The translations under genes were made by a program, and so were the position numbers. DNA of 36,334 nt from CAYQPF01 sp964419225. Lineage in GTDB: Bacteria > Cloacimonadota > Cloacimonadia > Cloacimonadales > CAYQPF01. The notes under the pieces were generated by a model. That model worked only from the letters and a program-made list of their open reading frames with translations. It was not told the DNA's origin and made no database searches. Below are positions 8,926 to 16,438 of this stretch, one piece after another (the first letter of the stretch is position 1; each line of letters begins with the position of its first letter). The stretch is taken from the NCBI GenBank assembly GCA_964419225.1, contig CAYQPF010000034.1, forward strand, positions 1-36,334. Reading direction: 5' to 3'.

Positions 8926-9717
8926 TCAAGGGCAGTCAAAGCTATAGGAAAGCAGTTCATGTTCCGGGATAAAACCGGCTTTCTTTAAAGTGAAGTAAGA
9001 AGCTGTATTATTGGCAGCACAACCGCAAATGGGTATATAATTTCTTTCTTTGCACAAAGAAACCAATCGGTTAATGATATAAGTCCCATAACCTTGTTTA
9101 CGGAATGCCGGATTAACCAGCATGCCGATGTCACGGTACTTATAATCATAAGCAATGTGTAGAATTAACCCACAGCCCAAGAGGATTTTATCTTCATTTT
9201 CAAAGAGAATGATGCCTTTATGTTCGAGACAGTATCTGATTTCTGCATCATTTTCAAATAAATTATCATTAATTAGTATTAGGGCTGCAAAATCAGATAA
9301 ATCAGCCAATCTTTCAGAGATCGAATTATCTATGGTATAGCATTGTTCAAGATATTTTCTGAAATGTATTCCGACAACATTAAACCTGGGAGAAATGAGA
9401 TTGAGAGAGTTAAGCAGCTTATGATCAAAAGATTTACAATGGGCAGAGACAATTCTGAATCTTTTGATCACATCACTTAAAACTTCCTTATTTTGAAAAA
9501 TATCATCAATGTCGGAATAGTATTCATGCAGGACACAATCCTTGATAATGAAATAACCGGTATTAAAATCATTGACTTTAAAACTGTAATAATCGCCTTT
9601 TCTCACGAAGAATTCCAGGTAAAGTTCCTGGAAGAAGGGTAAGGATTCCAAATATTTGCGTCGATTTAGCTCAATAATAGCGGTGTCTGTAGTTTGAGTA
9701 ATTATCAGATTCTGCAT
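8926..9717 (-). CDS. GNAT family N-acetyltransferase
   Basis: A 263-residue soluble protein that would move an acetyl group from acetyl-CoA to an amine. The C-terminal third holds the GNAT fold: the acetyl-CoA pyrophosphate-binding motif A is RKQGYGTY after the strand DIGMLVNP. It is followed by the helix IINRLVSLCKE and the motif CGCAANNTASYFTLKKAGF, typical of the C-terminal beta-alpha part. The N-terminal ~130 residues are divergent. The overall length and the IPICGCAANNTAS segment recall the GNAT_acetyltran family that includes the zwittermicin resistance protein ZmaR, but the substrate cannot be read from sequence. AGAGGGATGGTAA before the ATG supports the start. The gene ends 152 bp upstream of the secreted-protein cluster, which has its own promoter. 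Confidence 0.8.
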   Translation of the reverse strand: MQNLIITQTTDTAIIELNRRKYLESLPFFQELYLEFFVRKGDYYSFKVNDFNTGYFIIKDCVLHEYYSDIDDIFQNKEVLSDVIKRFRIVSAHCKSFDHKLLNSLNLISPRFNVVGIHFRKYLEQCYTIDNSISERLADLSDFAALILINDNLFENDAEIRYCLEHKGIILFENEDKILLGCGLILHIAYDYKYRDIGMLVNPAFRKQGYGTYIINRLVSLCKERNYIPICGCAANNTASYFTLKKAGFIPEHELLSYSFDCP

Positions 9718-9832
9718 TTACCATCCCTCTTTTTTTCTTTACTTCAAATCTTTAAAATTTTTACATTAACTAATTAAGAATCAATTTAAGTCAAAGGATA
9801 TTTTGCATATTTTGTTTAACAAGTGATTTGTT

Positions 9833-9860
9833 TTGACAGAAGGATCTTATTTTTGATTTA
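9833..9860 (+). promoter_or_regulatory. Weak promoter candidate for the 218-residue gene
   Basis: A perfect TTGACA (9833-9838) is followed 16 bp later only by GATTTA (9855-9860), a poor -10. The same stretch also contains TATTTTTG (9848-9855), which fits the Bacteroidetes-type TAnnTTTG -7 box, with TTTG at 9827-9830 upstream. Either reading is uncertain. Confidence 0.35.
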
Positions 9861-9886
9861 GTTCTCAAAAAAGTGAAGGGGATCTT

Positions 9887-10543
9887 ATGCGGGTTATTTG
9901 TTTATTTATAGGTTTTTTGGGTTTATTCTCTGTGATATTTGCTTTACCAGCAGAGTACGGAGTCAGGACGCTGGACGGGTATGAGTATCCAGGCAAGGTC
10001 AAATTTGTAAATTCACCTGTAAGGGGTTTTCATTTGGAATTGAATGAAACTGAAAAATTTTCCAGGGAAAGTATTTGGAGTTATTATAACGAAGATGGGT
10101 ATTTTTTACGAATTAACAGAAATTCTGAAACTTCCGGATTTGCCAAACTAATTGATGACAGAAAACTAAAACTATACAGTTCAGAAACATTAACAGTAGA
10201 TGGTTTCAGAGCCAAGCATTCTTTAAGCATTACAGACAGTGTGAAATATTTTAGTAAAGATTATGATATATTAACCCGGTTCAGAGTCAGCGAACTACAA
10301 ATAGCATTATCTGACAATCCTGAGAGTATGAAGTATTTAAAAGAATATCAGAAACGGGAGAGGATTTCAATTATCGGATCCGTATTGGGAGTTGGATTAG
10401 TTGCAGTTGGATGTGTAAAAGGAATTCAGAAAAAGAATTATAATTATTTCTATTATTCGGGTGCAATTTATTTGGGTGTAAATTTACTTACACGAGGCAA
10501 GTATCAGTATATTTCCAAAGCAGTAGAGGCATATAATAAATAG
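9887..10543 (+). CDS. Small exported or membrane protein of unknown function
   Basis: A 218-residue protein with a signal peptide or anchor (MRVICLFIGFLGLFSVIFA). The ATG is supported by GAAGGGGATCTT. The middle is hydrophilic and beta-rich, beginning YGVRTLDGYEYPGKVKFV. The C-terminal part has a hydrophobic stretch, ISIIGSVLGVGLVAVGCV (about residues 163-180), and a second weaker one (YYSGAIYLGVNLL, about 191-203), so it may be anchored in the inner membrane at its C-terminus. No family recognised. It stands alone between the divergent GNAT gene and a long repeat-rich noncoding region. Its stop codon TAG is the first three bases of a heptamer repeat array. Confidence 0.75.
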   Translation: MRVICLFIGFLGLFSVIFALPAEYGVRTLDGYEYPGKVKFVNSPVRGFHLELNETEKFSRESIWSYYNEDGYFLRINRNSETSGFAKLIDDRKLKLYSSETLTVDGFRAKHSLSITDSVKYFSKDYDILTRFRVSELQIALSDNPESMKYLKEYQKRERISIIGSVLGVGLVAVGCVKGIQKKNYNYFYYSGAIYLGVNLLTRGKYQYISKAVEAYNK

Positions 10544-10564
10544 TTGTTAGTTGTTAGTTGTTAG
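10541..10564. repeat. Heptamer array (TAGTTGT)3
   Basis: Three exact copies of TAGTTGT plus TAG, starting exactly on the TAG stop codon of the preceding gene. A partial copy (TAGTTGTTAG) recurs at 10681-10690. It has the same 7-bp period as the arrays at 10965, 14185, 17367 and 18401. Confidence 0.8.
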
Positions 10565-10710
10565 TGATGGGAGACAACTCAACCTCTGATCCTTCCCTTG
10601 CAAAGGGAAGGAGGCACTGAATCCAAGATCTTTGGTGAAGAGCCTGCCAGCCCCTTTATAATAATGACGCAAGCTGCAATTAGTTGTTAGTGATGGGAGA
10701 CAACTCAACC
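10555..10710. repeat. 30-bp perfect direct repeat with a hairpin
   Basis: Positions 10555-10584 and 10681-10710 are identical over 30 bp (core GATGGGAGACAACTCAACC). After the first copy comes a perfect 9-bp hairpin, CCTTCCCTT (10591-10599), loop GCA, AAGGGAAGG (10603-10611). The ACAACTC core followed by a C-rich hairpin recurs in two other places (27805-27875 and 29097-29162), so this is a dispersed repeat family. Confidence 0.75.
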
Positions 10711-11221
10711 GCGGCCCTTTGCATGCATGGAGATCGTAAACTTTGGGAGAAAGGCGTATAAATCCGTCTTAATCACAGAGCACAGATTAATGGATATCAC
10801 AGATGTGAATGTGGATTGTGCGAAAACACGGACGAACATGGACCGGTGAAGAGATTTGAGTGTAATGTATATCCTGGGGTGTTCTATTATTCGAAAACCC
10901 CACCAGACTACTACTTTAACCCGAACTGTGCAGTAGAATCTTTACAATCTGGCTGAAGCTATATCAGTTGGCAGTGGGCAGTAGGCAGTGTGCAGGGGAG
11001 ATTTTGAGAGAAAGAGATTTGAAGGATTTACAATCTCACTCACCATATATTTATTATATAACCTCGTTCGATTGCAAACCTTCACTCTTCACGATCTTCG
11101 ACCCAGTTTGCAAACCTCTACTGCACAATCCGGGTTTAAGTTTGTATCATTTGACTAGGAGGAGACAAGAATACCAAGCTCCTCTAGTATGATATCTGTA
11201 AAATATGCTGGACGCTAGTCC
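10711..11221. other. Noncoding region with an imperfect long inverted repeat and a heptamer array
   Basis: I see no credible gene in this stretch. It contains degenerate words (CACAGATTAATGG and ACGGACGAACATGGACC), then an imperfect inverted repeat: 10914-10936 (around CCGAACTGTGCAGTAG) pairs with 11118-11140 (around CTACTGCACAATCCGGG) at 20 of 23 positions, with weaker complementarity inside. Within the interval are four heptamers (CAGTTGG, CAGTGGG, CAGTAGG, CAGTGTG; 10965-10992) and a perfect palindrome GTTTGCAAAC (11106-11115). It could be the remains of a small non-coding mobile element. Confidence 0.5.
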
Positions 11222-14101
11222 CTACTTTACCAGGAGCATTTTGCGGGTGATGCTATTAGTCGGGGTACTCAGTTTATAGAAATAGATTCCGCTGGAGACA
11301 TGTTTCTGGTTGGAGTTCGTTCCTTTCCAGGTAATATTATGTTTCCCGGAGGCAAGTTGTTCATCGAGGAGGGTTGTAACTTTTTGCCCTTTAATATTGT
11401 AGATCTCCAGTTTGACCTTATTTTCAACCGGTAGTGAGAAAGAGATAGTTGTTTCCGGGTTAAATGGATTGGGGTAGTTCTGAGACAAAGTCAGAGGTTG
11501 GGAAGGAGATATTGTCAGATCCTGAACGGGAAGTTGGGTGATATTTACTTTTTGGACAAGGAATGTATTATAGCGATCTAAGGGGGTTCTACTACCCTTT
11601 TTCCAAACTAAATAAGTATTTTGTTCATCAATGGGTAACAAAAGAGGCCTATAATTATAATGGTAGTAATCACATTTTCCCAAATTTATTAAATTACTGA
11701 GATCATTATTATTGTTGATGAATCTGGTTAGATAGAGAGATGCCTGATAGCTATCGATGCCCCTGACATAAGTGATTACAAGGGAATTTCCGAATTTTTT
11801 TGCTGTAAATATATGCACACTATCGGAAATTGTTAATCCGCCATCAGGAAACACAGTAGCTAAACTATCATCTACAAGAGTATATTTCTGCAGTTTAAGC
11901 ACATTTTGCTCGTTGGAATAATCCAGATAAAGTACATTGAAAACATTGTTTTCGAAGGCAACAAATGGATTAACCGGATAATCAGGATAATAATCCATGA
12001 GATATCCTGCTACGGGAAAAACCATGGAATTATCAGATTTGTTTATTATTTGAATTCTATATTCCGGTATGCCATTGTTTCTGCTTAGCCAACTGAAAAT
12101 TAGATTCTGAGATGTTTCTCTAAGATCAGAAAAGTAATCATCAGGAGTATAAAGAGATGTAGCAATTAGGAGACCCTGATTTGGGAACAAGGGATTAAAA
12201 GTAAGATCATCAGTTAGGTTCTGCAAATAGAATTTAAACAAATTATCTGAAGCAGAATATTCACTATACAGCAGATATTCTCCCTGAATTTTAATAAGCG
12301 ATTGTCCATTACTCAGATTAGTAACATTGTTTTCAAAGGTAGTTTCATTGACCAGTCTATGCACAAAAGTATCAGTTGTTGAGGGATTAGAATAAAAAGA
12401 CCATATACAATCAGGTCTGTTTACGAATTGAGAATATCTGTTCATATTATAGTAGGTAAAAGTACTATCTCCGAAAGCACTGATATGGTAACCATTGTAA
12501 TCCGGAGTCCAATAGTGAAAGATGAAATTATGAGCCGGTGTTTCATGAATTCTTAAATTAGCAGCAATGTTTGCCGGATAAACATCAAAAGCGATTGTTT
12601 TCCCGGTTGGAGAGAATAAGTTTATACCTTCGGAATTCAACTTGTGCATTTTCACAAAAGTTCCCAGTGGCGTAAGATTAAGAACTGACCAATCAACTTG
12701 TTGAAAAAGATTCAGACTGTTTTCATCAGCAAAAAAATTTGAATTGAACCCCGAACCTTGCTCTTCGTTAAGTTGGTTGAGAACATCATGATTATAGCCT
12801 GACTCAATAATGCTTCTTTTTTGTAAGTTGTAACCTTGGTAGTTAAATACATACTGTGTTAGATCAGAGTTCACAGAATAGGGAGTCTGTTGGCGTTTAA
12901 AAATAATAAAAGTGTCATTTAGAAAACAAAAGTAAGATTGACTTGGAACATTTACAAATGGAGGAATGATGCCCAGGCTAATACCTTGCTCAAATTGAAA
13001 AGTATTATCAGGGTTTAGGATTTGGAGTTTTGTGATTTGATTATTTGAGGCATCCTGATAAATAATATTTAGTTTTCCATTAGGGCTCATGCCCGCATAT
13101 GCGTTAATCGCAGAAGGAAGAATAACCTGGCTCGATATGGGTTCTCCTGTAAAACCATATTTCCTGATATTTATCTGATTATCAGGTGTGCTATTTTGTT
13201 GAAGAATGTAAAATTCGTATTCATTGGTGAAAACCATATCACCGAAAGCGTAATTGGAAATAGTCCAGGTAAGTTCTCCTAATGCGGAATATTTGACTAT
13301 TGTTGAAAAGGAGCTTATTAAAAAGGAATTGTCAGGATAAATATGGATAATTTGATCGTATTGATAACTGGGCATTGTACTATTAAAAAGGATATCACCG
13401 GAATCTGAGTATCTTCTGTAAACAAAATCTGTTTCGTTTTGGGTTGGAGCACCTGAGAAAATGTAGAAACCATCAGGATATGCTTTAGTAATCACTGCCG
13501 GATAACCCGGTGTATTATTCAATTGATCCTGCCAAAGTATAGTACCATTGTTACTTACTTTTAAAAGGAGAACCTCAATTTCATGATTTAAGTAGATATA
13601 AGCCCCACCGTTGTTATCAGCAGCAATTCTGTCGTAAGCATTATCAAATGTACCACCATCAGGGTCATTGCAGGTGAAAGTATCAGAAAGATAAACTCCG
13701 TTTTCACCCCAAAGGAGTTGTCCGGATTGAGTTATTTTTTGGGCTTTCATCCTGGTGTTTGGAAAAGGATTGAGTTCGAGCCAGGTGATGATTAAACAGT
13801 TGTCTGAGGTAGTGATAACATTCGCACAGGTTTGATAAATGTTTTGATCAGGATTAGAATCTGGTATGATTTGCCAAAGAGAGTCACCTTCACTGTTATT
13901 TGCCTGAAGATAAACTCTGCTGGTGGAAATATCGGCTTGTGTCCAAACATGGTAGATGTTTTCAGAAATATTTACGGAGGATTTCCTCCAACTAACAGGT
14001 TTATATTCCATCAGTTTTGCCGGTTGTGGCCATTGCAGTTGAGCTAAAAGTGGGAGGAAAAAACATGCTGATAAAGCAATAAACAATATGATCTTTTTCA
14101 T
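11222..14101 (-). CDS. Large secreted protein with a C-terminal Por/T9SS-type sorting domain
   Basis: A 959-residue protein. The start is supported by TTGGAGAAATA before the ATG, and the N-terminus (MKKIILFIALSACFFLPLLA) is a signal peptide. The long middle consists of beta-rich repeats with QKxxxxGxxLWxxxG motifs (for example KITQSGQLLWGENGVYLS near residue 130), probably propeller blades. The last ~85 residues are a classic sorting domain: QNYPNPFNPETTISFSLP, then VKLEIYNIKGQKVTTLLD, GKHNITWKG, SSGIYFYKL and the terminal MLLVK. In FCB bacteria this domain directs secretion through the type IX system and surface attachment. It is the only complete gene here with this exact domain. It appears to be a single-gene unit. 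Natural ligand or substrate unknown. Confidence 0.9.
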   Translation of the reverse strand: MKKIILFIALSACFFLPLLAQLQWPQPAKLMEYKPVSWRKSSVNISENIYHVWTQADISTSRVYLQANNSEGDSLWQIIPDSNPDQNIYQTCANVITTSDNCLIITWLELNPFPNTRMKAQKITQSGQLLWGENGVYLSDTFTCNDPDGGTFDNAYDRIAADNNGGAYIYLNHEIEVLLLKVSNNGTILWQDQLNNTPGYPAVITKAYPDGFYIFSGAPTQNETDFVYRRYSDSGDILFNSTMPSYQYDQIIHIYPDNSFLISSFSTIVKYSALGELTWTISNYAFGDMVFTNEYEFYILQQNSTPDNQINIRKYGFTGEPISSQVILPSAINAYAGMSPNGKLNIIYQDASNNQITKLQILNPDNTFQFEQGISLGIIPPFVNVPSQSYFCFLNDTFIIFKRQQTPYSVNSDLTQYVFNYQGYNLQKRSIIESGYNHDVLNQLNEEQGSGFNSNFFADENSLNLFQQVDWSVLNLTPLGTFVKMHKLNSEGINLFSPTGKTIAFDVYPANIAANLRIHETPAHNFIFHYWTPDYNGYHISAFGDSTFTYYNMNRYSQFVNRPDCIWSFYSNPSTTDTFVHRLVNETTFENNVTNLSNGQSLIKIQGEYLLYSEYSASDNLFKFYLQNLTDDLTFNPLFPNQGLLIATSLYTPDDYFSDLRETSQNLIFSWLSRNNGIPEYRIQIINKSDNSMVFPVAGYLMDYYPDYPVNPFVAFENNVFNVLYLDYSNEQNVLKLQKYTLVDDSLATVFPDGGLTISDSVHIFTAKKFGNSLVITYVRGIDSYQASLYLTRFINNNNDLSNLINLGKCDYYHYNYRPLLLPIDEQNTYLVWKKGSRTPLDRYNTFLVQKVNITQLPVQDLTISPSQPLTLSQNYPNPFNPETTISFSLPVENKVKLEIYNIKGQKVTTLLDEQLASGKHNITWKGTNSNQKHVSSGIYFYKLSTPTNSITRKMLLVK

Positions 14102-14129
14102 TATTTCTCCAAGAATCAGGGAATGATTT

Positions 14130-14160
14130 ACTATAAATAAATATTGACTCTGGTTGTCAA
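14130..14160 (-). promoter_or_regulatory. Promoter candidate for the 959-residue gene
   Basis: On the minus strand, a perfect TTGACA (14155-14160) is followed 19 bp later by TATAGT (14130-14135). Spacing is longer than ideal; an alternative -10 at 17 bp (TTTATA) is weaker. Confidence 0.4.
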
Positions 14161-14184
14161 AGGGAAATTGGGAGGGGGGAAGAT

Positions 14185-14215
14185 CAGAGGGCAGAAGGCA
14201 GTAGGCAGGGGGCAG
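14185..14215. repeat. Heptamer array of CAGNNGG words
   Basis: Four heptamers in register (CAGAGGG, CAGAAGG, CAGTAGG, CAGGGGG) plus CAG, in the 230-bp gap upstream of the 959-residue gene. CAGTAGG is also present in the array at 10965-10995. Confidence 0.7.
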
Positions 14216-14301
14216 CAGAGAAAGAGAAAGACCTGAGACGAGAGAATAGATAATCCATCCCAGGGAAAAGTGTCAGGTGACAGTGGGAGAGGCGAATTAT
14301 T

Positions 14302-14328
14302 GTAGAGACAGGGCATGCCCTGTCTCTA
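14302..14328. repeat. 26-bp perfect palindrome with a GTAG head
   Basis: Positions 14303-14328 form a perfect palindrome centred on GGGCATGCCC. On the plus strand it begins with GTAG (14302-14305). It lies immediately after the stop of the flavodoxin-like gene (minus strand), so it may also act as a transcript end. The design resembles the GTAG hairpin at 4860-4889 and REP elements. Confidence 0.6.
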
Positions 14329-14331
14329 TGA

Positions 14332-14880
14332 CTATAGGTTGTTTCCCATAAGATATGCTCTGTCGATCACATCTTTTTTTGCATCCACTGCATCAGGCTC
14401 ACGGTTTTGAGAAGTAATTAAACTGTCTTTTGTCTGCAAACCCAAAAATGCAAGTGCTCCAGAGGTAAAATCCAGATAGACTTTATTCATGTTAAGCTCA
14501 TCACTTCCGGATGTAACAAAAAATGTTATCTCGGGATGTTTTTCCAGTCTGGAACTGAAATCATTATTGCAGAGAGCAAGAAAGCGGTCGATTACCTGTT
14601 TTAATTGTCCCGGCATTTGAGCCATATAAATGGGGAAAGCAATAGCTATGTGATCGGCTTTATACATCTCGCCGTAAATGATCTGCATATCATCTGCATG
14701 AATGCATTTACCTGCTTCAAAGCATGCTCCGCAGCCTCTGCAACCATGAATATTCATATCTTCCACTCTGTACGAGACAACTTCATGTCCCTTGTCTTTT
14801 GCTCCTGTGCTGAAATACCAAAGCAGTCGGTCAGAGTTGCCATTTTCTCGTGGACTGCCTGAAATAGTTAAGATTCTCAT
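14332..14880 (-). CDS. Flavodoxin-like iron-sulfur flavoprotein (NADPH-dependent FMN reductase fold)
   Basis: A 182-residue soluble redox protein. It opens with the FMN phosphate-binding loop ISGSPRENGNS (residues 6-16) of the FMN-reductase/flavodoxin-like fold, and carries the flavin-facing strand HIAIAFPIYMAQMPGQLK (about 96-113). Between them is C47-x2-C50-x2-C53-x5-C59, the compact cysteine motif of Isf-type iron-sulfur flavoproteins that binds a 4Fe-4S cluster. Expected activity is electron transfer or reduction of quinones or oxygen species in the cytoplasm; the partner is unknown. GAGGAGTAA before the ATG supports the start. It is divergent from the MATE exporter, with a 154-bp shared control region, which suggests but does not prove common regulation. 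Confidence 0.85.
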   Translation of the reverse strand: MRILTISGSPRENGNSDRLLWYFSTGAKDKGHEVVSYRVEDMNIHGCRGCGACFEAGKCIHADDMQIIYGEMYKADHIAIAFPIYMAQMPGQLKQVIDRFLALCNNDFSSRLEKHPEITFFVTSGSDELNMNKVYLDFTSGALAFLGLQTKDSLITSQNREPDAVDAKKDVIDRAYLMGNNL

Positions 14881-14914
14881 TTACTCCTCCTCAAATTCAA
14901 TAATCTTAGGAATT

Positions 14915-14943
14915 AATCTATAATTGAGGGAGTGAAGTGTCAA
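14915..14943 (-). promoter_or_regulatory. Sigma70-type promoter for the flavodoxin-like gene
   Basis: On the minus strand, a perfect TTGACA (14938-14943) and TAGATT (14915-14920) are 17 bp apart, 35 bp upstream of the ATG. The -35 is part of AAGTGTCAA (14935-14943), which is mirrored exactly by TTGACACTT (14977-14985) toward the MATE gene. Confidence 0.55.
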
Positions 14944-14976
14944 TTAAATTAACTCAATATTCTTTGAAGAAGGGAT

Positions 14977-15000
14977 TTGACACTTTTCTTTCTTTATAAT
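14977..15000 (+). promoter_or_regulatory. Promoter elements before the MATE gene, odd spacing
   Basis: A perfect TTGACA (14977-14982) and a perfect TATAAT (14995-15000) are present but only 12 bp apart, too short for a standard sigma70 promoter. The TATAAT may work with another, weaker -35 or an activator. Confidence 0.4.
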
Positions 15001-15034
15001 ACAGGTTCTGTAGTAAAATAAAGGAAGTGATTAA

Positions 15035-16429
15035 TTGGATCTGACTAAAGGCTCTGTTCCGCAGTTATTTGTAAAATACCTGATACCATCTATTTCATCG
15101 ATGATCGGGCTATCTTTGTACATTTTGGCAGATGTAATTTTCATAGGGCAGGGAGTCGGAGTAGATGGTTTGACGGCGATGAATATTCTATTGCCGATCT
15201 TTACGATGTTTCTTAGTTTGGGCAGTTTATTGAGTATGGGCGGGTCAACAGCTTTTTCAGTTTCATTGGGTCAAAAGGATGTACGACAGGCACAGGAAAT
15301 ATATAGTTTGACTCTTTATTGCGGGGCTATAGCAGGGATTATTTTTACATTGATCGGACTATTCTATATCGATGAATTGTGTCTGTTTCTGGGAGCTTCG
15401 GCCAATGTGTTTAAACTAGTTAAAGATTATAGTGTTATTTTGATTGCATTTAGTGCTGTATTTATGCTCAATTCTATTTTGACAGGTTTTGTTAGGAATG
15501 ATCATGCACCGAAACTGGTGATGATTGCAGGTTTGGTCAGTAATTTTCTCAACATAATATTATGTGCAATATTCATTTTCATATTTCATTGGGGAATGGT
15601 AGGAGCTGTTTTAGCAACAGTTATCAGTCCTGTTATTTCAATGCTGATCTTAGCTCTGCACTTTAAGAAGGAAGCCAACAGATTGAAAATTGTGATTCCG
15701 CATGAAATAGGGGTGAAACTTAAGAGAATAGTCAATAATGGATTTCCCAGTTTTTTGNNNNNNNNNNTTTGCTACTATTATAAATTGTTCATACTCATTT
15801 CCATTTTTTTGGATAGTATTGCTCCCGGAATAGTAATTTATTGTTTTAATATGGTGATATTGAAATTAAGTGGGGACTTGGGAGTAGCTGCCTATAGTAT
15901 CATAGCCAACATCGCATTTGTGGGGAATGTGTTGTTTGCCGGGACTGCTCAGGCTATGCAGCCGATTGCAGGACAAAATTTCGGTGCACATCAAATCCTG
16001 CGAGTGAATAATGTATTTAAACTCGCATTATTAACTGCAGTTGCACTTGGCCTTGTAAAATTAATGCTGATTCTGGCCTTTCCACAGCCTATCATAAAAC
16101 TTTTCAATTCTGCTGATCCTGACTTGATTGTAATTGCAACACAGGGCTTGCTGATTTACTTCACGGCTATGCCCTTTATCGCAATGAATGTGATCATGGT
16201 AGTTTTTCTTCAATCGATTGAACGATCATTACCGGCAACGCTTATTACTTTAAGCAGGACTATTTTTCTGGTTTTAGGTGGATTACTGGTTTTACCAGGC
16301 ATGTTCGGCTTGGCCGGGGTTTGGCTGATAGTACCGGTTGCAGAGGGGTTGACTATGCTTGGAGCAGGGGCCTATGTGTGGTTTTTGAAAAAGAGAAATT
16401 GGGGCAAAAAGGAATTTGCCCCAGAGTAA
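15035..16429 (+). CDS. MATE family multidrug/sodium exporter (interrupted by assembly gap)
   Basis: A 464-residue reading frame including 10 undetermined bases. Translation starts at a TTG: AAGGAAG is correctly spaced, the codon just upstream in frame is a stop (TAA), and MDLTKGSVPQLF is the usual MATE N-terminus. About 12 hydrophobic helices form two similar halves, with family landmarks such as GVDGLTAMNILLPIF, the SMGGSTAFSV segment and the second-half counterpart FAGTAQAMQPIAGQNFGA. Members export cationic drugs or metabolites in exchange for sodium ions or protons. After NNGFPSFL the family normally continues straight to a DSIAPGIVIYCFN-like segment. Here the gap and about 15 foreign-looking residues (CYYYKLFILISIFL) lie between, so an assembly artefact is likely. 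Divergent from the flavodoxin-like gene. Confidence 0.9.
   Translation: MDLTKGSVPQLFVKYLIPSISSMIGLSLYILADVIFIGQGVGVDGLTAMNILLPIFTMFLSLGSLLSMGGSTAFSVSLGQKDVRQAQEIYSLTLYCGAIAGIIFTLIGLFYIDELCLFLGASANVFKLVKDYSVILIAFSAVFMLNSILTGFVRNDHAPKLVMIAGLVSNFLNIILCAIFIFIFHWGMVGAVLATVISPVISMLILALHFKKEANRLKIVIPHEIGVKLKRIVNNGFPSFLXXXXCYYYKLFILISIFLDSIAPGIVIYCFNMVILKLSGDLGVAAYSIIANIAFVGNVLFAGTAQAMQPIAGQNFGAHQILRVNNVFKLALLTAVALGLVKLMLILAFPQPIIKLFNSADPDLIVIATQGLLIYFTAMPFIAMNVIMVVFLQSIERSLPATLITLSRTIFLVLGGLLVLPGMFGLAGVWLIVPVAEGLTMLGAGAYVWFLKKRNWGKKEFAPE
15758..15767. other. Assembly gap (10 N) inside the MATE gene
   Basis: Ten Ns follow ...CCCAGTTTTTTG. A near copy of that flank (ATTTCCATTTTTTTGG) occurs at 15798-15812 just before the sequence resumes the family pattern. 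Removing 15758-15811 (54 bp, 18 codons) would join FPSFL to DSIAPG in frame, as in homologs. Confidence 0.85.
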
Positions 16430-16438
16430 AAAAGTGAG

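Noticed and set aside
10591..10611. Hairpin as rho-independent terminator of the 218-residue gene
   Set aside because: The stem is perfect but is followed by AGGCACTGAA, with no T-run; it better fits the dispersed hairpin repeat.
10968..11192. Plus-strand frame of 74 codons in the noncoding region
   Set aside because: It crosses a heptamer array and an inverted repeat arm, and no ribosome binding site or family is seen.
14131..14316. Minus-strand frame of 61 codons, proline-rich
   Set aside because: It runs through the heptamer array and the GTAG palindrome, with low-complexity translation and no ribosome binding site.
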